Assembly (NCBI RefSeq): GCF_004792515.1
Contig: NZ_CP038865.1
Coordinates: forward strand, 952,001 to 1,016,000
Source of the DNA: Vagococcus xieshaowenii
Lineage (GTDB): Bacteria; Bacillota; Bacilli; Lactobacillales; Vagococcaceae
Length of the DNA: 64,000 bases
Direction: 5' to 3'
A program made the position numbers and the translations under genes. This document shows, one piece after another, positions 33,956 to 42,712 of the stretch. Numbering within the stretch: position 1 is the stretch's first letter; each line of letters begins with the position of its first letter. Under the pieces are notes generated by a model, which worked only from the letters and a program-made list of their open reading frames with translations, did not search any database and was not told where the DNA came from.

Positions 33956-35345
33956 AGAATCCATTATTATCAGAGACTTGTTTAAACCAACGACCGCTGT
34001 TTTTAATTGAGCGTTCCCAGTTTTTATCTAAATTAACAGAGATAAAACCATATCTGTTCTTATAAGCATTAGTCCATGACCAATTATCCATACAAGTCCA
34101 CATATGATAGCCTAAACAGTTAGTACCTTCTTCAATAGCTTGATGAACGTATTTCAAGTGTTCTGAAACAAATTCAATTCTATAATCATCTTCAATGATA
34201 CCCTCAGCATTACGGAATTTTTCTTCGCCCTCAACACCCATTCCATTTTCTGAAATAAAACATGGAATATTACCATAGTTTTCTCTGACATTTGTTAAAA
34301 TATCATAAATCCCTTTTTCATAAATTTCCCAACCTCGGTGTGGGTTCATTTTACGTCCAGGCATTTCGTAATTATCAAAGTAGTCTTCAGGCATTGGACC
34401 ATGTTCATGGTTAATAGGTGTTTCTTTTGCTTTGACACGACGTGGTTGATAATAATTAATCCCTAGTAAGTCGATGGTGTTGTGTTGAATAATCTCCAAA
34501 TCACCCTCTTTAATCTCAGGCATCATGTCAAGTTCTTTGACGATGTCGACTAGTTCGGTAGGGAATGTCCCTTTAACAGAAGGGTCTAAGAATGAACGAT
34601 TGAACATGGCATCGGCAATGATAGAAGCCTTCACATCTTCAGGATTATTCTCATCTCGTGGATAACTTGGTGTCAAATTCAAAATAATCCCGATTTGACC
34701 GTCTAATTTTAGTTCATGATAAACTTTAACTGCCATCGCACTCGCTAGCATTTCATGATAACCTACTTGAATGGCATGTTTTAAGTTGATTTCGTTTGGA
34801 TAATGGAACTGGTAAAGATAACCTGCTTCAACCGGAACAATCGGCTCATTATGCGTAAACCATTTTTTTACACGGTCTCCAAATAGTTCAAAACAAGTCT
34901 GAGCGTAAACAACATACGCCTCAACTGTTTCACGATTTAACCAGCCACCTTTTTCTTGGAAGGGCATCGGCATATCAAAATGATATAAGTTCATAAACGG
35001 TTCAATGCCATTAGCTATCATTTCATTAATTAAATCATTGTAATAGTCAACTGCGGCTTGATTGACTTCACCAACCCCATTTGGAATCAAACGACTCCAT
35101 TGGATAGAGTGGCGGTACGAGTTATGCCCGGTTTCTTTCATTAATTGAATATCTTCTTTATACGTTTGATAAAAACGTGACGCATTATCGGGACCGACAT
35201 TGTTAAAGAATTTTTCTGGTTCAATGTCATACCAGTAGTCCATAACGTTTTGTCCTTTACCATCACCTTCGAATTTACCTTCTGTTTGTGGGCCACTAGC
35301 AGCAGAACCCCACCAAAAATTATCGGGAAATTGATATTTCACCAT
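33954..35345 (-). CDS. Glycoside hydrolase family 1 (beta-glucosidase or 6-phospho-beta-glucosidase)
   Basis: A 463-residue TIM-barrel enzyme with the N-terminal FWWGSAASGPQTEG, acid/base THNEP (E in HNEP) and nucleophile FISENGMG of GH1. It hydrolyses beta-glucosides. The end reads DNWSWTNAYKNRYGF: the tyrosine of the phosphate-binding K-x-Y motif of 6-phospho enzymes is present, but the lysine is shifted by one and asparagine takes its place, so a phosphorylated substrate is uncertain. It is divergent from a GntR/UTRA regulator that is its probable repressor. No PTS gene is adjacent. AGGAGG precedes the ATG. Confidence 0.9.
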   Translation of the reverse strand: MVKYQFPDNFWWGSAASGPQTEGKFEGDGKGQNVMDYWYDIEPEKFFNNVGPDNASRFYQTYKEDIQLMKETGHNSYRHSIQWSRLIPNGVGEVNQAAVDYYNDLINEMIANGIEPFMNLYHFDMPMPFQEKGGWLNRETVEAYVVYAQTCFELFGDRVKKWFTHNEPIVPVEAGYLYQFHYPNEINLKHAIQVGYHEMLASAMAVKVYHELKLDGQIGIILNLTPSYPRDENNPEDVKASIIADAMFNRSFLDPSVKGTFPTELVDIVKELDMMPEIKEGDLEIIQHNTIDLLGINYYQPRRVKAKETPINHEHGPMPEDYFDNYEMPGRKMNPHRGWEIYEKGIYDILTNVRENYGNIPCFISENGMGVEGEEKFRNAEGIIEDDYRIEFVSEHLKYVHQAIEEGTNCLGYHMWTCMDNWSWTNAYKNRYGFISVNLDKNWERSIKNSGRWFKQVSDNNGF

Positions 35346-35505
35346 GAAAACGCCTCCTAAAATTATTATGTTTTAATGATAACACAATATAATACAAATG
35401 ACTATACATTAATCAAAAAGATGCTATAATTATATTGAGAAAGAAAAGGCTTACTTAATTAGTTTATGATATAATACATGAGAATGAAAATGGGGGAGAA
35501 GTAGA

Positions 35506-36210
35506 ATGACAAAATATGAATATATTGCTGATGTTATCCGAAAACGTATTTTATCTGGTGAATATCCTGAAAACACCTTAATTCCTAATCAAATTGAATT
35601 AGTAGAAGAATTTAACGTTAGTCGTATGACAATCAAAAAAGCCATTAATATCTTAATGATGGAAGGACTTGTCTATAGTCAACGAGGCTTAGGAACAACT
35701 GTTTTAAACAATCAGTTACCTGAAAGAAGTGCCACATTGGCAACTGATTATTCTGGTTTAACAAAAGGATTAGAAGGAAAAGAAATACAGAGTAATGTCA
35801 TTAAATTTGATGTGACATTTCCTAATGAACTGACCCAGGAAAAGTTAAAAATCTCATCACATCATCCGGTTTATGAAATTATTCGATTAAGAATCGTTGA
35901 TGAAGAGCCTTATGCTTTAGAACATACCTTGATGCCGGTTGATCTAGTACCAGGGTTAACGAAAGAGATTGCTTCGCACTCAATCTATTCTTATTTAGAG
36001 CAGATTGGGATAGAATTTGCTGGGGCCCATCGTAATATCCATGCAGATAAATCTAATGAATTGGACCACCAATATTTAGAGTGTGCCATCACAGATCCCG
36101 TATTGGAAGTAGAACAAGTTGTTTACTTAAAAAATTCACGTCCAATCGAGTTTTCTAGAAGTAGAAATCGTTATGATAAAAAGAGCTATACAGTACTAGA
36201 TGTCATGTAG
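35506..36210 (+). CDS. GntR-family (HutC/UTRA) transcriptional regulator
   Basis: A 234-residue regulator with an N-terminal winged helix (LIPNQIELVEEFNVSRMTIKKAINILMMEGLVYSQRGLGT in about residues 25-64) and a UTRA ligand domain (about 85-230) with VYEIIRLRI and EHTLMPVDLVPGL. UTRA proteins usually sense phosphorylated sugars. It is divergent from the GH1 gene and followed by a proline iminopeptidase after 10 bases. GGGGGAG precedes the ATG, and TATAAT at about 35471 may be the promoter. Confidence 0.9.
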   Translation: MTKYEYIADVIRKRILSGEYPENTLIPNQIELVEEFNVSRMTIKKAINILMMEGLVYSQRGLGTTVLNNQLPERSATLATDYSGLTKGLEGKEIQSNVIKFDVTFPNELTQEKLKISSHHPVYEIIRLRIVDEEPYALEHTLMPVDLVPGLTKEIASHSIYSYLEQIGIEFAGAHRNIHADKSNELDHQYLECAITDPVLEVEQVVYLKNSRPIEFSRSRNRYDKKSYTVLDVM

Positions 36211-36220
36211 GAGGGATTAG

Positions 36221-37099
36221 ATGAAAGTTGTAGAAGGGTTTATGCCATTTAAAGGTCTTAAAACATACTACAGAATAATTGGAGAAAAAAGAGAAGGAAA
36301 AGCACCGCTAATATTGATTCATGGGGGACCAGGTTCAAGCCATAATTATTTTGAATTACTCGATTCACTAGCTGAAGAGGGGCATCAATTAATTATGTAT
36401 GACCAAATAGGTTGTGGCCAATCACCTGCTAAGGGACGAGTAGATTTATTTAATCTTTCAACATGGAAAGAAGAACTTATTGCATTACGTCAACACTTGA
36501 AACTTGATGATGTTCATCTGTTAGGTCAATCTTGGGGTGGTATGTTGGTAATTGCATATCTTATTGATGAAAAACCAGAAGGCGTTAGAAGTGCAATTTT
36601 TTCAAGCACTTTGTCTTCAGCCAATCTATGGAAACAAGAGCAAGAAAGAATGATTCGCTTAATGACGGAAGAGAACCAAATGTATTTACTAAATGAGAAA
36701 CCAACAGATCCTAAGACATTAAAAGCTTATCAAAAAGCGGAAGACTTATACATGTTAACACATGCTTCAGGTCCCATCAATGACACATCACCTGAGCCAT
36801 TAAGAAGGCCCAAACATTCAGGGAAAGAAGCGTATATCACAGCATGGGGACCTAATGAATTTTCACCAAAAGGTAATTTAAAGGATTTTGATTATACAGA
36901 GAAATTAAAGTTGATTACTGTTCCGGTCTTAATCACAAGTGGAGTAGATGACTTATCAACGCCTTTGATTAACAAAACAATGTATGATCACCTCTCAGAT
37001 GCTAAGTGGGAGTTATTCGCTCATAGTCGTCATATGCCATTTTCTGATGAAACGAAAAAGTATCAGAAGTTATTAAATGAGTGGTTATTAACCCACTAA
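36221..37099 (+). CDS. pip: Proline iminopeptidase (alpha/beta hydrolase, S33)
   Basis: A 292-residue cytoplasmic peptidase that removes N-terminal proline. The oxyanion motif HGGPGSSHNYF (34-44), nucleophile elbow GQSWGG (S104), a late Asp in TSGVDDLSTP and His in AHSRHMPF complete the triad. The length and cap domain match Lactobacillus PepI/Pip. It starts 10 bases after the GntR gene with an AGGAGG site, so the two share a transcript. A very strong terminator begins inside its last codons. Confidence 0.9.
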   Translation: MKVVEGFMPFKGLKTYYRIIGEKREGKAPLILIHGGPGSSHNYFELLDSLAEEGHQLIMYDQIGCGQSPAKGRVDLFNLSTWKEELIALRQHLKLDDVHLLGQSWGGMLVIAYLIDEKPEGVRSAIFSSTLSSANLWKQEQERMIRLMTEENQMYLLNEKPTDPKTLKAYQKAEDLYMLTHASGPINDTSPEPLRRPKHSGKEAYITAWGPNEFSPKGNLKDFDYTEKLKLITVPVLITSGVDDLSTPLINKTMYDHLSDAKWELFAHSRHMPFSDETKKYQKLLNEWLLTH

Positions 37100-37138
37100 A
37101 AAACATGACATCCATAGTGGATGTCATGTTTTTTAGTG
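37094..37138. terminator. Bidirectional terminator shared by pip and fni
   Basis: A perfect 21-bp stem with a 3-base loop. The pip stop (37097-37099) lies in the left arm and the fni stop (37133-37135) in the right arm, so one hairpin serves both convergent genes and also encodes their last residues. Confidence 0.92.
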
Positions 37139-38193
37139 ATAACGATTAGCAAATGATTGCCAATCAATTTGTCTAGCTTCACACCATGTTTTTAGTGGAT
37201 CCATGAGTACGATGTCTGAAGAAGTTAAGCTTGTAACAGTATCAGCACTTAAAAGTGTCATTAACGTTTGAATGGTATTTTTCCAACGTTCAACCTCTGC
37301 AATCGTCTCATCAACCCCTTCATTTAAAACCAAATGTAAGAAGTGGCCAGATAATCCAACCGCTTTAGCACCTAAGGCTAAAGATTTAACAATATCATAA
37401 GGATTTCTGATACCCCTGATGCAATGAGGTTAATATCTTGATGAATAGCGTAACCTTCTAGTAATGAAATAGCTGTAGACTGTCCCCAATCTTCAGCAAA
37501 TGCGAACTCTTGGTGTTCACGTCGTGCATTCTCTATTTTTAAGAAATTAGTACCACCGTTACCACTGACATCAATTGTTTTAACGCCTGCTTGGGATAGA
37601 CGTTGAATGGTCTCTTTACTCATACCAAAGCCAACTTCTTTTACAATAACAGGAACGCCGATTGTTTGAACAGTCTTTTCAATATTATTTAACCATGTGT
37701 CAAATATACGTTCTCCTTCAGGCATTACTAATTCTTGTGGCGCATTAACGTGAATTTGTAATGCGTCAGCTTTCAGGATGTCGACGGCTCTTTGATAATT
37801 TTCAATCGGATGTTCTGGTCCTAAGTTGGCAAAGATTTTACCATTAGGATTTGTTTGACGAATAATTTCAAAACTAGGAGCTGTTTCAGGATGCTTAATG
37901 CCTGCACTAACCGATCCAGAAGCTATTGCAAGCCCTGTTTCTCTAGCGACAGTTGCTAAATCTTGATTAATTTTATATGTTTTATCGCTACCACCAGTCA
38001 TACCATTAATAAAGAAAGGAAAAGGGAAATCCATATCAGCAAACCGAGTGGCTAGACTAACATTTTCCTTATTGACTGTTGGAAATGAATGATGAACAAA
38101 TTTAATCGCATCAAAATGATCAGCTCGACGTTCGTGATAGAAAGCTTCTGCTAATTCTACATGTTCATCTTTACGATTAGTGTGTTGTGTCAT
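37133..38193 (-). pseudogene. fni: Type 2 isopentenyl-diphosphate isomerase, interrupted by one frameshift
   Basis: Type 2 IDI interconverts IPP and DMAPP using FMN and NADPH. The first frame (from the ATG at 38193, after AAAGGA) gives INGMTGGS, ASGSVSAG and DVSGNGGTNF, then goes out of frame at INLIASG. The second frame continues exactly where the family should: GIRNPYDIVK, GAKAVGLSG and the C-terminal KTWCEARQIDW. A run of four G on the coding strand (plus-strand C at 37413-37416) needs one more G to restore a protein of about 353 residues. It is the last gene of mvaK1-mvaD-mvaK2-fni. A real knockout would block DMAPP supply unless another isomerase exists, so a base-calling error is a serious possibility. 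Confidence 0.9.
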
Positions 38194-38211
38194 GGTAATC
38201 ATCCTTTCTGA

Positions 38212-39294
38212 TTAAACTTGTTTTACGTAATCATAATGTACCAAAAGCGGAAGTGGTGTGATATTTTTTCCTAACCATTCAGTAAATAATGGTGTATAAG
38301 TTGGTCGTTTTTCAATAATGACAATGCCACAATCGCCACCACCAGCACCGGATGATTTTGCAGCGCCACCGTATTCTTCAGCAATTTCGCACATTTCAAA
38401 AAGAGTTGATGTTTCAATCTGAATACCACTACTTTTTCCTAGTTGTTGTAGTAATTGGCGATTTTGTTTGATACCGGTTTGGATTGTTTTAATCTCTTGC
38501 TCTTTAAATCCTTCTAACATCTTTTCAACAACCGTTTTGCTTTCTGCTAAAAAGTGCGTGTAACACTCTCGAATTTCAGCTTTCTCATCGTTAATTAAGT
38601 CAACCAAATGAGTCGTAGAAGCAGGTGTACCCGTCCAACCAATTAATAATTCTAGGTTATTAGGCACTTGTAAGGGTTCGATATTTAATAAAGGCCAGTC
38701 CATTTCTAAAAGTTCGGATAAACTGTGCTCGCTAATCTTATTCATTAGCCATTCTCGGTCAAAGCATGAGTAAGCAATCCATCCGCCAAAAGAACTTGCA
38801 GCTAAATCTCCAAATGAACCGTTACTATTGATTGCTAAGTGCGTAATAGCTGCTAGTTTATATAAGGTTTCAGAAGTGAAGGGCACATGATAAAATTTTA
38901 ATAACGCCTTGATTGTTGCAACGGTTACCGCTCCACTTGAGCCTAAACCATATTTACGTCCATCGTGGTTATCTAAATCACTTTCTATTTCTAAATTAAA
39001 GAAGTGTAGTGGTTTATTCAATTCAGATAAATATTTTTCTGTTGTCGTTACAGCTTCAACGACATAGGCAAACGGATTTTCACGTTGGTCCATGAAAAAT
39101 TTTCCTTGTTTACGCGTCCAAGGGATAGGGAACCCATTCGTTAAGCTTGAACGAATCGTCCCCAAATTATTCGTTTGCGTTAATTTTACAGTGATATATT
39201 GATTAAGCGCGACTAAAATAGCGGGATGACCAGGTTCTAGTACGGCATATTCACCGGCAATATATAGTTTGCCAGGTGCGCTAGCTTTTATCAT
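38212..39294 (-). CDS. mvaK2: Phosphomevalonate kinase
   Basis: A 360-residue GHMP kinase that converts mevalonate-5-phosphate to the diphosphate. The N-terminus APGKLYIAGEYAVLEPGHPAI (4-24), GLGSSGAV nucleotide loop (near 117-124) and the C-terminal SSGAGGGDCGI motif are typical of the bacterial MvaK2 type. It lies 15 bases from mvaD and 18 from fni in one minus-strand operon. Length is normal. Confidence 0.95.
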   Translation of the reverse strand: MIKASAPGKLYIAGEYAVLEPGHPAILVALNQYITVKLTQTNNLGTIRSSLTNGFPIPWTRKQGKFFMDQRENPFAYVVEAVTTTEKYLSELNKPLHFFNLEIESDLDNHDGRKYGLGSSGAVTVATIKALLKFYHVPFTSETLYKLAAITHLAINSNGSFGDLAASSFGGWIAYSCFDREWLMNKISEHSLSELLEMDWPLLNIEPLQVPNNLELLIGWTGTPASTTHLVDLINDEKAEIRECYTHFLAESKTVVEKMLEGFKEQEIKTIQTGIKQNRQLLQQLGKSSGIQIETSTLFEMCEIAEEYGGAAKSSGAGGGDCGIVIIEKRPTYTPLFTEWLGKNITPLPLLVHYDYVKQV

Positions 39295-39309
39295 GTGATT
39301 CTTCCTTTC

Positions 39310-40296
39310 TTATTCGACCGACAAGAGGTAAGCGTCTTTACCTACACCAGAAATAATGGTTGTGTTATCGGGAAATGATTGATCTAATAGTTTCTTTATT
39401 TCGTCAGCTTTATCCGCTTGACAGATAACTTTAACGTTTGGTCCAGCATCCATTGTATAGTAACAAGGGATTCCTTGTCCACGTATCTCACGAATTCTTT
39501 GTAAAACTTTAACGGTTAGAGGTTCCCAATAGCTAAATGGAGGATTTGCACCCAGCATTGTCCCATGCATCTTCATACCGTTAGCTTCTGTAAGTTCTCC
39601 TAAAGCAATAAAGTCTTGATTATTAATAGCTTGTTTGATTGCTTTAATATCTTGTCCGGCTTGTTCTACCCATGCTGGATAAAAAGGAGACGTCTCAACA
39701 GTCAATTTCATTCCTTCACGGCTGGAAATTTCTTTTTTGCGTGTATTAACTGGAATAGTTAGCATGGCAATATTCCAATCGGCATCATCTACTTTGATAG
39801 CATAACTATCACTTCCATCAGTTTCAATGCCCATTTGCCACTCTACAAAGCCACCGTATATACTTCGAGTCGCACTACCAGAACCTTGACGAACAAAGGT
39901 GGAAAGTGTTTGTTTATCCATTCTTAACACAAATAATTCGTTTAAGGCGGTTCCCAGGGCAGCAAATGCTGAAGCTGATGATGCTAACCCTGCTGCGGTC
40001 GGTACATGATTATGACTTTCTACCAAAACAGCAGACTTAATAGACGATTGTGTACGGAATAATTCTATAAACTTCGAAATTTTAACACATTCTTCTAGAG
40101 GTTGTTCTACACCATTTAAGAAAAAAACATCCTGGTCTCCGTCAATAAAAGAGACTGTGGTATCAGTATAAAATTCATCTAATGTAAGTGACAACGAACT
40201 ATTCATTGGTAAAAATAATGTCGTATCACGTTTTCCCCAATATTTAATTAAGGCAATATTTGTATGTGCGCGTGCTGTGACGCGTGAATGTTTCAT
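39310..40296 (-). CDS. mvaD: Diphosphomevalonate decarboxylase
   Basis: A 328-residue GHMP-family enzyme that makes isopentenyl diphosphate. The N-terminus TARAHTNIALIKYWGKRD, the AAGLASSASAFAALG phosphate loop and the TMDAGPNVKV C-terminal motif are present. I choose the ATG at 40296 (MKHSRVTARAH), preceded by GGGAGA at the end of mvaK1; the frame is open further upstream to 40326 within mvaK1 but that would give a non-family N-terminus. It follows mvaK1 by 5 bases. Confidence 0.95.
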   Translation of the reverse strand: MKHSRVTARAHTNIALIKYWGKRDTTLFLPMNSSLSLTLDEFYTDTTVSFIDGDQDVFFLNGVEQPLEECVKISKFIELFRTQSSIKSAVLVESHNHVPTAAGLASSASAFAALGTALNELFVLRMDKQTLSTFVRQGSGSATRSIYGGFVEWQMGIETDGSDSYAIKVDDADWNIAMLTIPVNTRKKEISSREGMKLTVETSPFYPAWVEQAGQDIKAIKQAINNQDFIALGELTEANGMKMHGTMLGANPPFSYWEPLTVKVLQRIREIRGQGIPCYYTMDAGPNVKVICQADKADEIKKLLDQSFPDNTTIISGVGKDAYLLSVE

Positions 40297-40301
40297 ATAA
40301 A

Positions 40302-41222
40302 TTAGTCTCCCATCTGATAAAGCCAAGTATTTTTTGCACCATGTGAAGTTAGTGCCTTTTGGATGTGCTGAGCTTCTTGTTTAGAAGTTGCTAAGGCAAT
40401 CATACAACCACCTCGACCACCACCAGTTAATTTAGCCCCAATTGCACCATTATTTAGCGCCACTTTTACAAGTTGATCAAGGCAATCATTAGAAACATTA
40501 AGTTTCGCTAGTAGCTGATGAGAGGCTATCATCGCTTTCCCTAGGTCTAGTGGCTGATTATTTGTAATATAAATTTTTGACGCTTCAGCGAGTTCTCCAA
40601 GACGGCTAATCATCTCACTAACTTCCTTCTGGTGTTGTTTTGACGCTATTTCGGCAACGGCTGCTTTTGTCTGTCCAGTAATACCGGTATCAGCTACAAT
40701 TAAGCAAGCGTCTAGATTCAAAGAAAAAGGTGTCATAAATTGATTTTTCGCAAAAAAATAAGGTGTGGTGCTACTTGTCATTAGCGCATCTAATCCGCTA
40801 GGGTTACCGTGAGCAATTTTTTCAGATTCTCCGACAATACTTAGTAACAATTCATTTGTTAGAGAGACTTCAAAATAATCGAATATCCCACGAACGGTTG
40901 CAACGGCAACAGCAGCACTAGATCCCATACCTCTCTCGGCAGGAATAGTACTTTGAATACCAATGGATAATGTTTCATTTTTATTTAAATAATCTAAAGA
41001 GATCGTAATAACATGACGAAGGCTTTCAAGTAATTCAGGCATTTCTGAAACCAAGCCTTGATAAAATTCACAAGAAATCATTAGTTCTTCTGGGTGAGGG
41101 GTAACTGTCGCAATAATGCCCACGCTAGGGAAGGGGATTGCAATAGCAGGTTTTCCATATACAACTGAATGTTCACCCATCAAAATGATTTTTCCGTGAG
41201 AATTTCCAATTCCAATGCTCAT
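40302..41222 (-). CDS. mvaK1: Mevalonate kinase
   Basis: A 306-residue GHMP kinase that phosphorylates mevalonate. Motifs: GKIILMGEHSVVYGKPAIA (10-28), the P-loop-like ERGMGSSAAVAVA (near 95-107), the catalytic Asp region NPSGLDAL and C-terminal LTGGGRGGCMI. A GGAGGA site precedes the ATG. It is the first gene of the second mevalonate transcript; a promoter (TTGAGA, 17 bases, TAAAAT) lies just upstream on the minus strand. Confidence 0.95.
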   Translation of the reverse strand: MSIGIGNSHGKIILMGEHSVVYGKPAIAIPFPSVGIIATVTPHPEELMISCEFYQGLVSEMPELLESLRHVITISLDYLNKNETLSIGIQSTIPAERGMGSSAAVAVATVRGIFDYFEVSLTNELLLSIVGESEKIAHGNPSGLDALMTSSTTPYFFAKNQFMTPFSLNLDACLIVADTGITGQTKAAVAEIASKQHQKEVSEMISRLGELAEASKIYITNNQPLDLGKAMIASHQLLAKLNVSNDCLDQLVKVALNNGAIGAKLTGGGRGGCMIALATSKQEAQHIQKALTSHGAKNTWLYQMGD

Positions 41223-41254
41223 ATTATTCCTCCATTTACATAGTCAACCTTTAT

Positions 41255-41283
41255 ATTTTAGCTTAAAACTGCTATTTTCTCAA
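41255..41283 (-). promoter_or_regulatory. mvaK1 promoter
   Basis: On the minus strand TTGAGA (41283-41278) and TAAAAT (41260-41255) are separated by exactly 17 bases. The -10 is 33 bases before the mvaK1 start. Confidence 0.65.
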
Positions 41284-41292
41284 TGTTTACAA

Positions 41293-41330
41293 CGATATTT
41301 TCATGATAATTTCGTTATATTCATGATTAT
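41293..41330 (-). repeat. Tandem 18-nt repeats, 20-nt period, upstream of the mvaK1 -35
   Basis: Two copies of CGWTATWTTCATGATWAT (plus-strand reading) at 41293-41310 and 41313-41330 agree at 15 of 18 positions. Each contains the palindrome TCATGA. They lie 10 bases upstream of the -35 and two helical turns apart, the usual placing of an activator site. Confidence 0.5.
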
Positions 41331-41385
41331 CATACGTGATTTTTGAGGAAAATAAACAAATAGGATGTATTATTAAGGAATATTT

Positions 41386-41416
41386 AAAAACTCATAGTGA
41401 AATCACTACGAGTTTT
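41386..41416 (-). terminator. Terminator after mvaA
   Basis: A 14-bp stem (AAAACTCATAGTGA with TCACTACGAGTTTT, one wobble) is followed on the minus strand by a T tract. The mvaA stop codon lies inside it. It separates mvaS-mvaA from the kinase operon. Confidence 0.82.
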
Positions 41417-42704
41417 GTTGTCTATATACAGTTAATAAGTCACTAGCCGTTTTAAGATTCATGCGTTCTAAAAGACGAAGTTGTGATGCGATAGCTTCAA
41501 TTTCATCTCCTACAGCTCCAGCATGAATAGCTAGCGCACTAGCGTGTAACGACATATGGCCTTTTTGAATACCTTCTGTTACCAATGCACGAATTGCTGC
41601 AAAATTTTGTGCTAACCCGACAGAGCAAATGATACGGCCTAATATTTCAGCATCATGGGTTTGCAATAATTCTTGCGAAGCTTTGGCTAGAGGTAAAGCA
41701 TTAATAGCGCCTCCTAAAGAACCAAGTAATAAAGGAAGGGTTAACTCACCAATTAAACAATTAGATTTAGAATCAATGTACCAATTCGTCAAACCTTGAT
41801 AACGACCATCCTTTGCTGCATAGGCGTGAATACCTGCTTCTATGGCTCTTGTATCGTTGCCTGTTGCCATAACAACAGCATCAATACCATTCATCATCCC
41901 TTTATTATGCGTAACAGCGCGATAAGGATCTAATTTTGCATAATGTGACGCTTTTACAATTTTTTCGGCAACCACGTCACCAGACAATTCTTTAGTGGCT
42001 AACTGATTAAAAGGAATAGAACACGATGAACTAACTAATGCACGGTCATTATAATTGCTCAAAATACTCATTAATTTCTCCGCGCGTAGCCATTCTTGTA
42101 TAACAGGTGTCACACCTTCTAAAATGGTATTCACGATATTGGCACCCATGGCTTCTTTTACATCTACAAATAAGTACACCGTTAGATATTCAGCTTGATC
42201 TTTTTCGTTATAAATAATATGAGCCTTAAGATCGACTAATCCTCCTCCACGAGCCACAATGGAAGGGTGAGCAAGTTGCGCTAATTGTTTGATTTCATCA
42301 ATGCGTTGTTCAATTAATCGTTTCCCCTCTGAAAAGTCCTCTAAGTTATAAAAAATCATTTGTCCTGTTTGTAGACGCTCAGGAAAAGAGGTTTTAAATC
42401 CTCCAGTGGCACGTGTAAATCGTGCTGCATTACTACAAGCTGCAATAACAGATGGCTCTTCTGTAACCATTGGAATCAAACATTCTTCGCCATCTACAAT
42501 GAAATTCAACGCAACTCCCATTGGTAGGGTGAATTGACTAATTTGATTCTCAATTAAGTGATTAGCTACTTCTTCAGATAAACCTTTAGCGTTAAATAAT
42601 AGCTTAGCTGTTTCTTCAGATAAAAAGGCTCTTTCCGTTAATAGAGCCAATCGTTCTTCACGACTTTTTTGGTAAAATTTAGAAATACTGGATGCTTTTT
42701 CCAT
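41406..42704 (-). CDS. mvaA: Hydroxymethylglutaryl-CoA reductase (class II)
   Basis: A 432-residue enzyme that reduces HMG-CoA to mevalonate. Class II motifs: ENQISQFTLPMGVALNF (substrate), EEPSVIAACSNAA, the DAMGANIVN cofactor segment, HNKGMMNGIDAVVMATGND and a C-terminal catalytic His in MSLHASALA. It is not fused to a thiolase, unlike enterococcal MvaE (about 800 residues), so acetoacetyl-CoA must come from a gene elsewhere. It lies 8 bases after mvaS and is co-transcribed with it. Confidence 0.95.
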   Translation of the reverse strand: MEKASSISKFYQKSREERLALLTERAFLSEETAKLLFNAKGLSEEVANHLIENQISQFTLPMGVALNFIVDGEECLIPMVTEEPSVIAACSNAARFTRATGGFKTSFPERLQTGQMIFYNLEDFSEGKRLIEQRIDEIKQLAQLAHPSIVARGGGLVDLKAHIIYNEKDQAEYLTVYLFVDVKEAMGANIVNTILEGVTPVIQEWLRAEKLMSILSNYNDRALVSSSCSIPFNQLATKELSGDVVAEKIVKASHYAKLDPYRAVTHNKGMMNGIDAVVMATGNDTRAIEAGIHAYAAKDGRYQGLTNWYIDSKSNCLIGELTLPLLLGSLGGAINALPLAKASQELLQTHDAEILGRIICSVGLAQNFAAIRALVTEGIQKGHMSLHASALAIHAGAVGDEIEAIASQLRLLERMNLKTASDLLTVYRQQNS

Positions 42705-42712
42705 AATATATG

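Noticed and set aside
37378-38202. A shorter independent 274-residue fni-like gene
   Set aside because: The adjacent downstream frame continues the same protein family exactly, so one frameshifted gene explains both.
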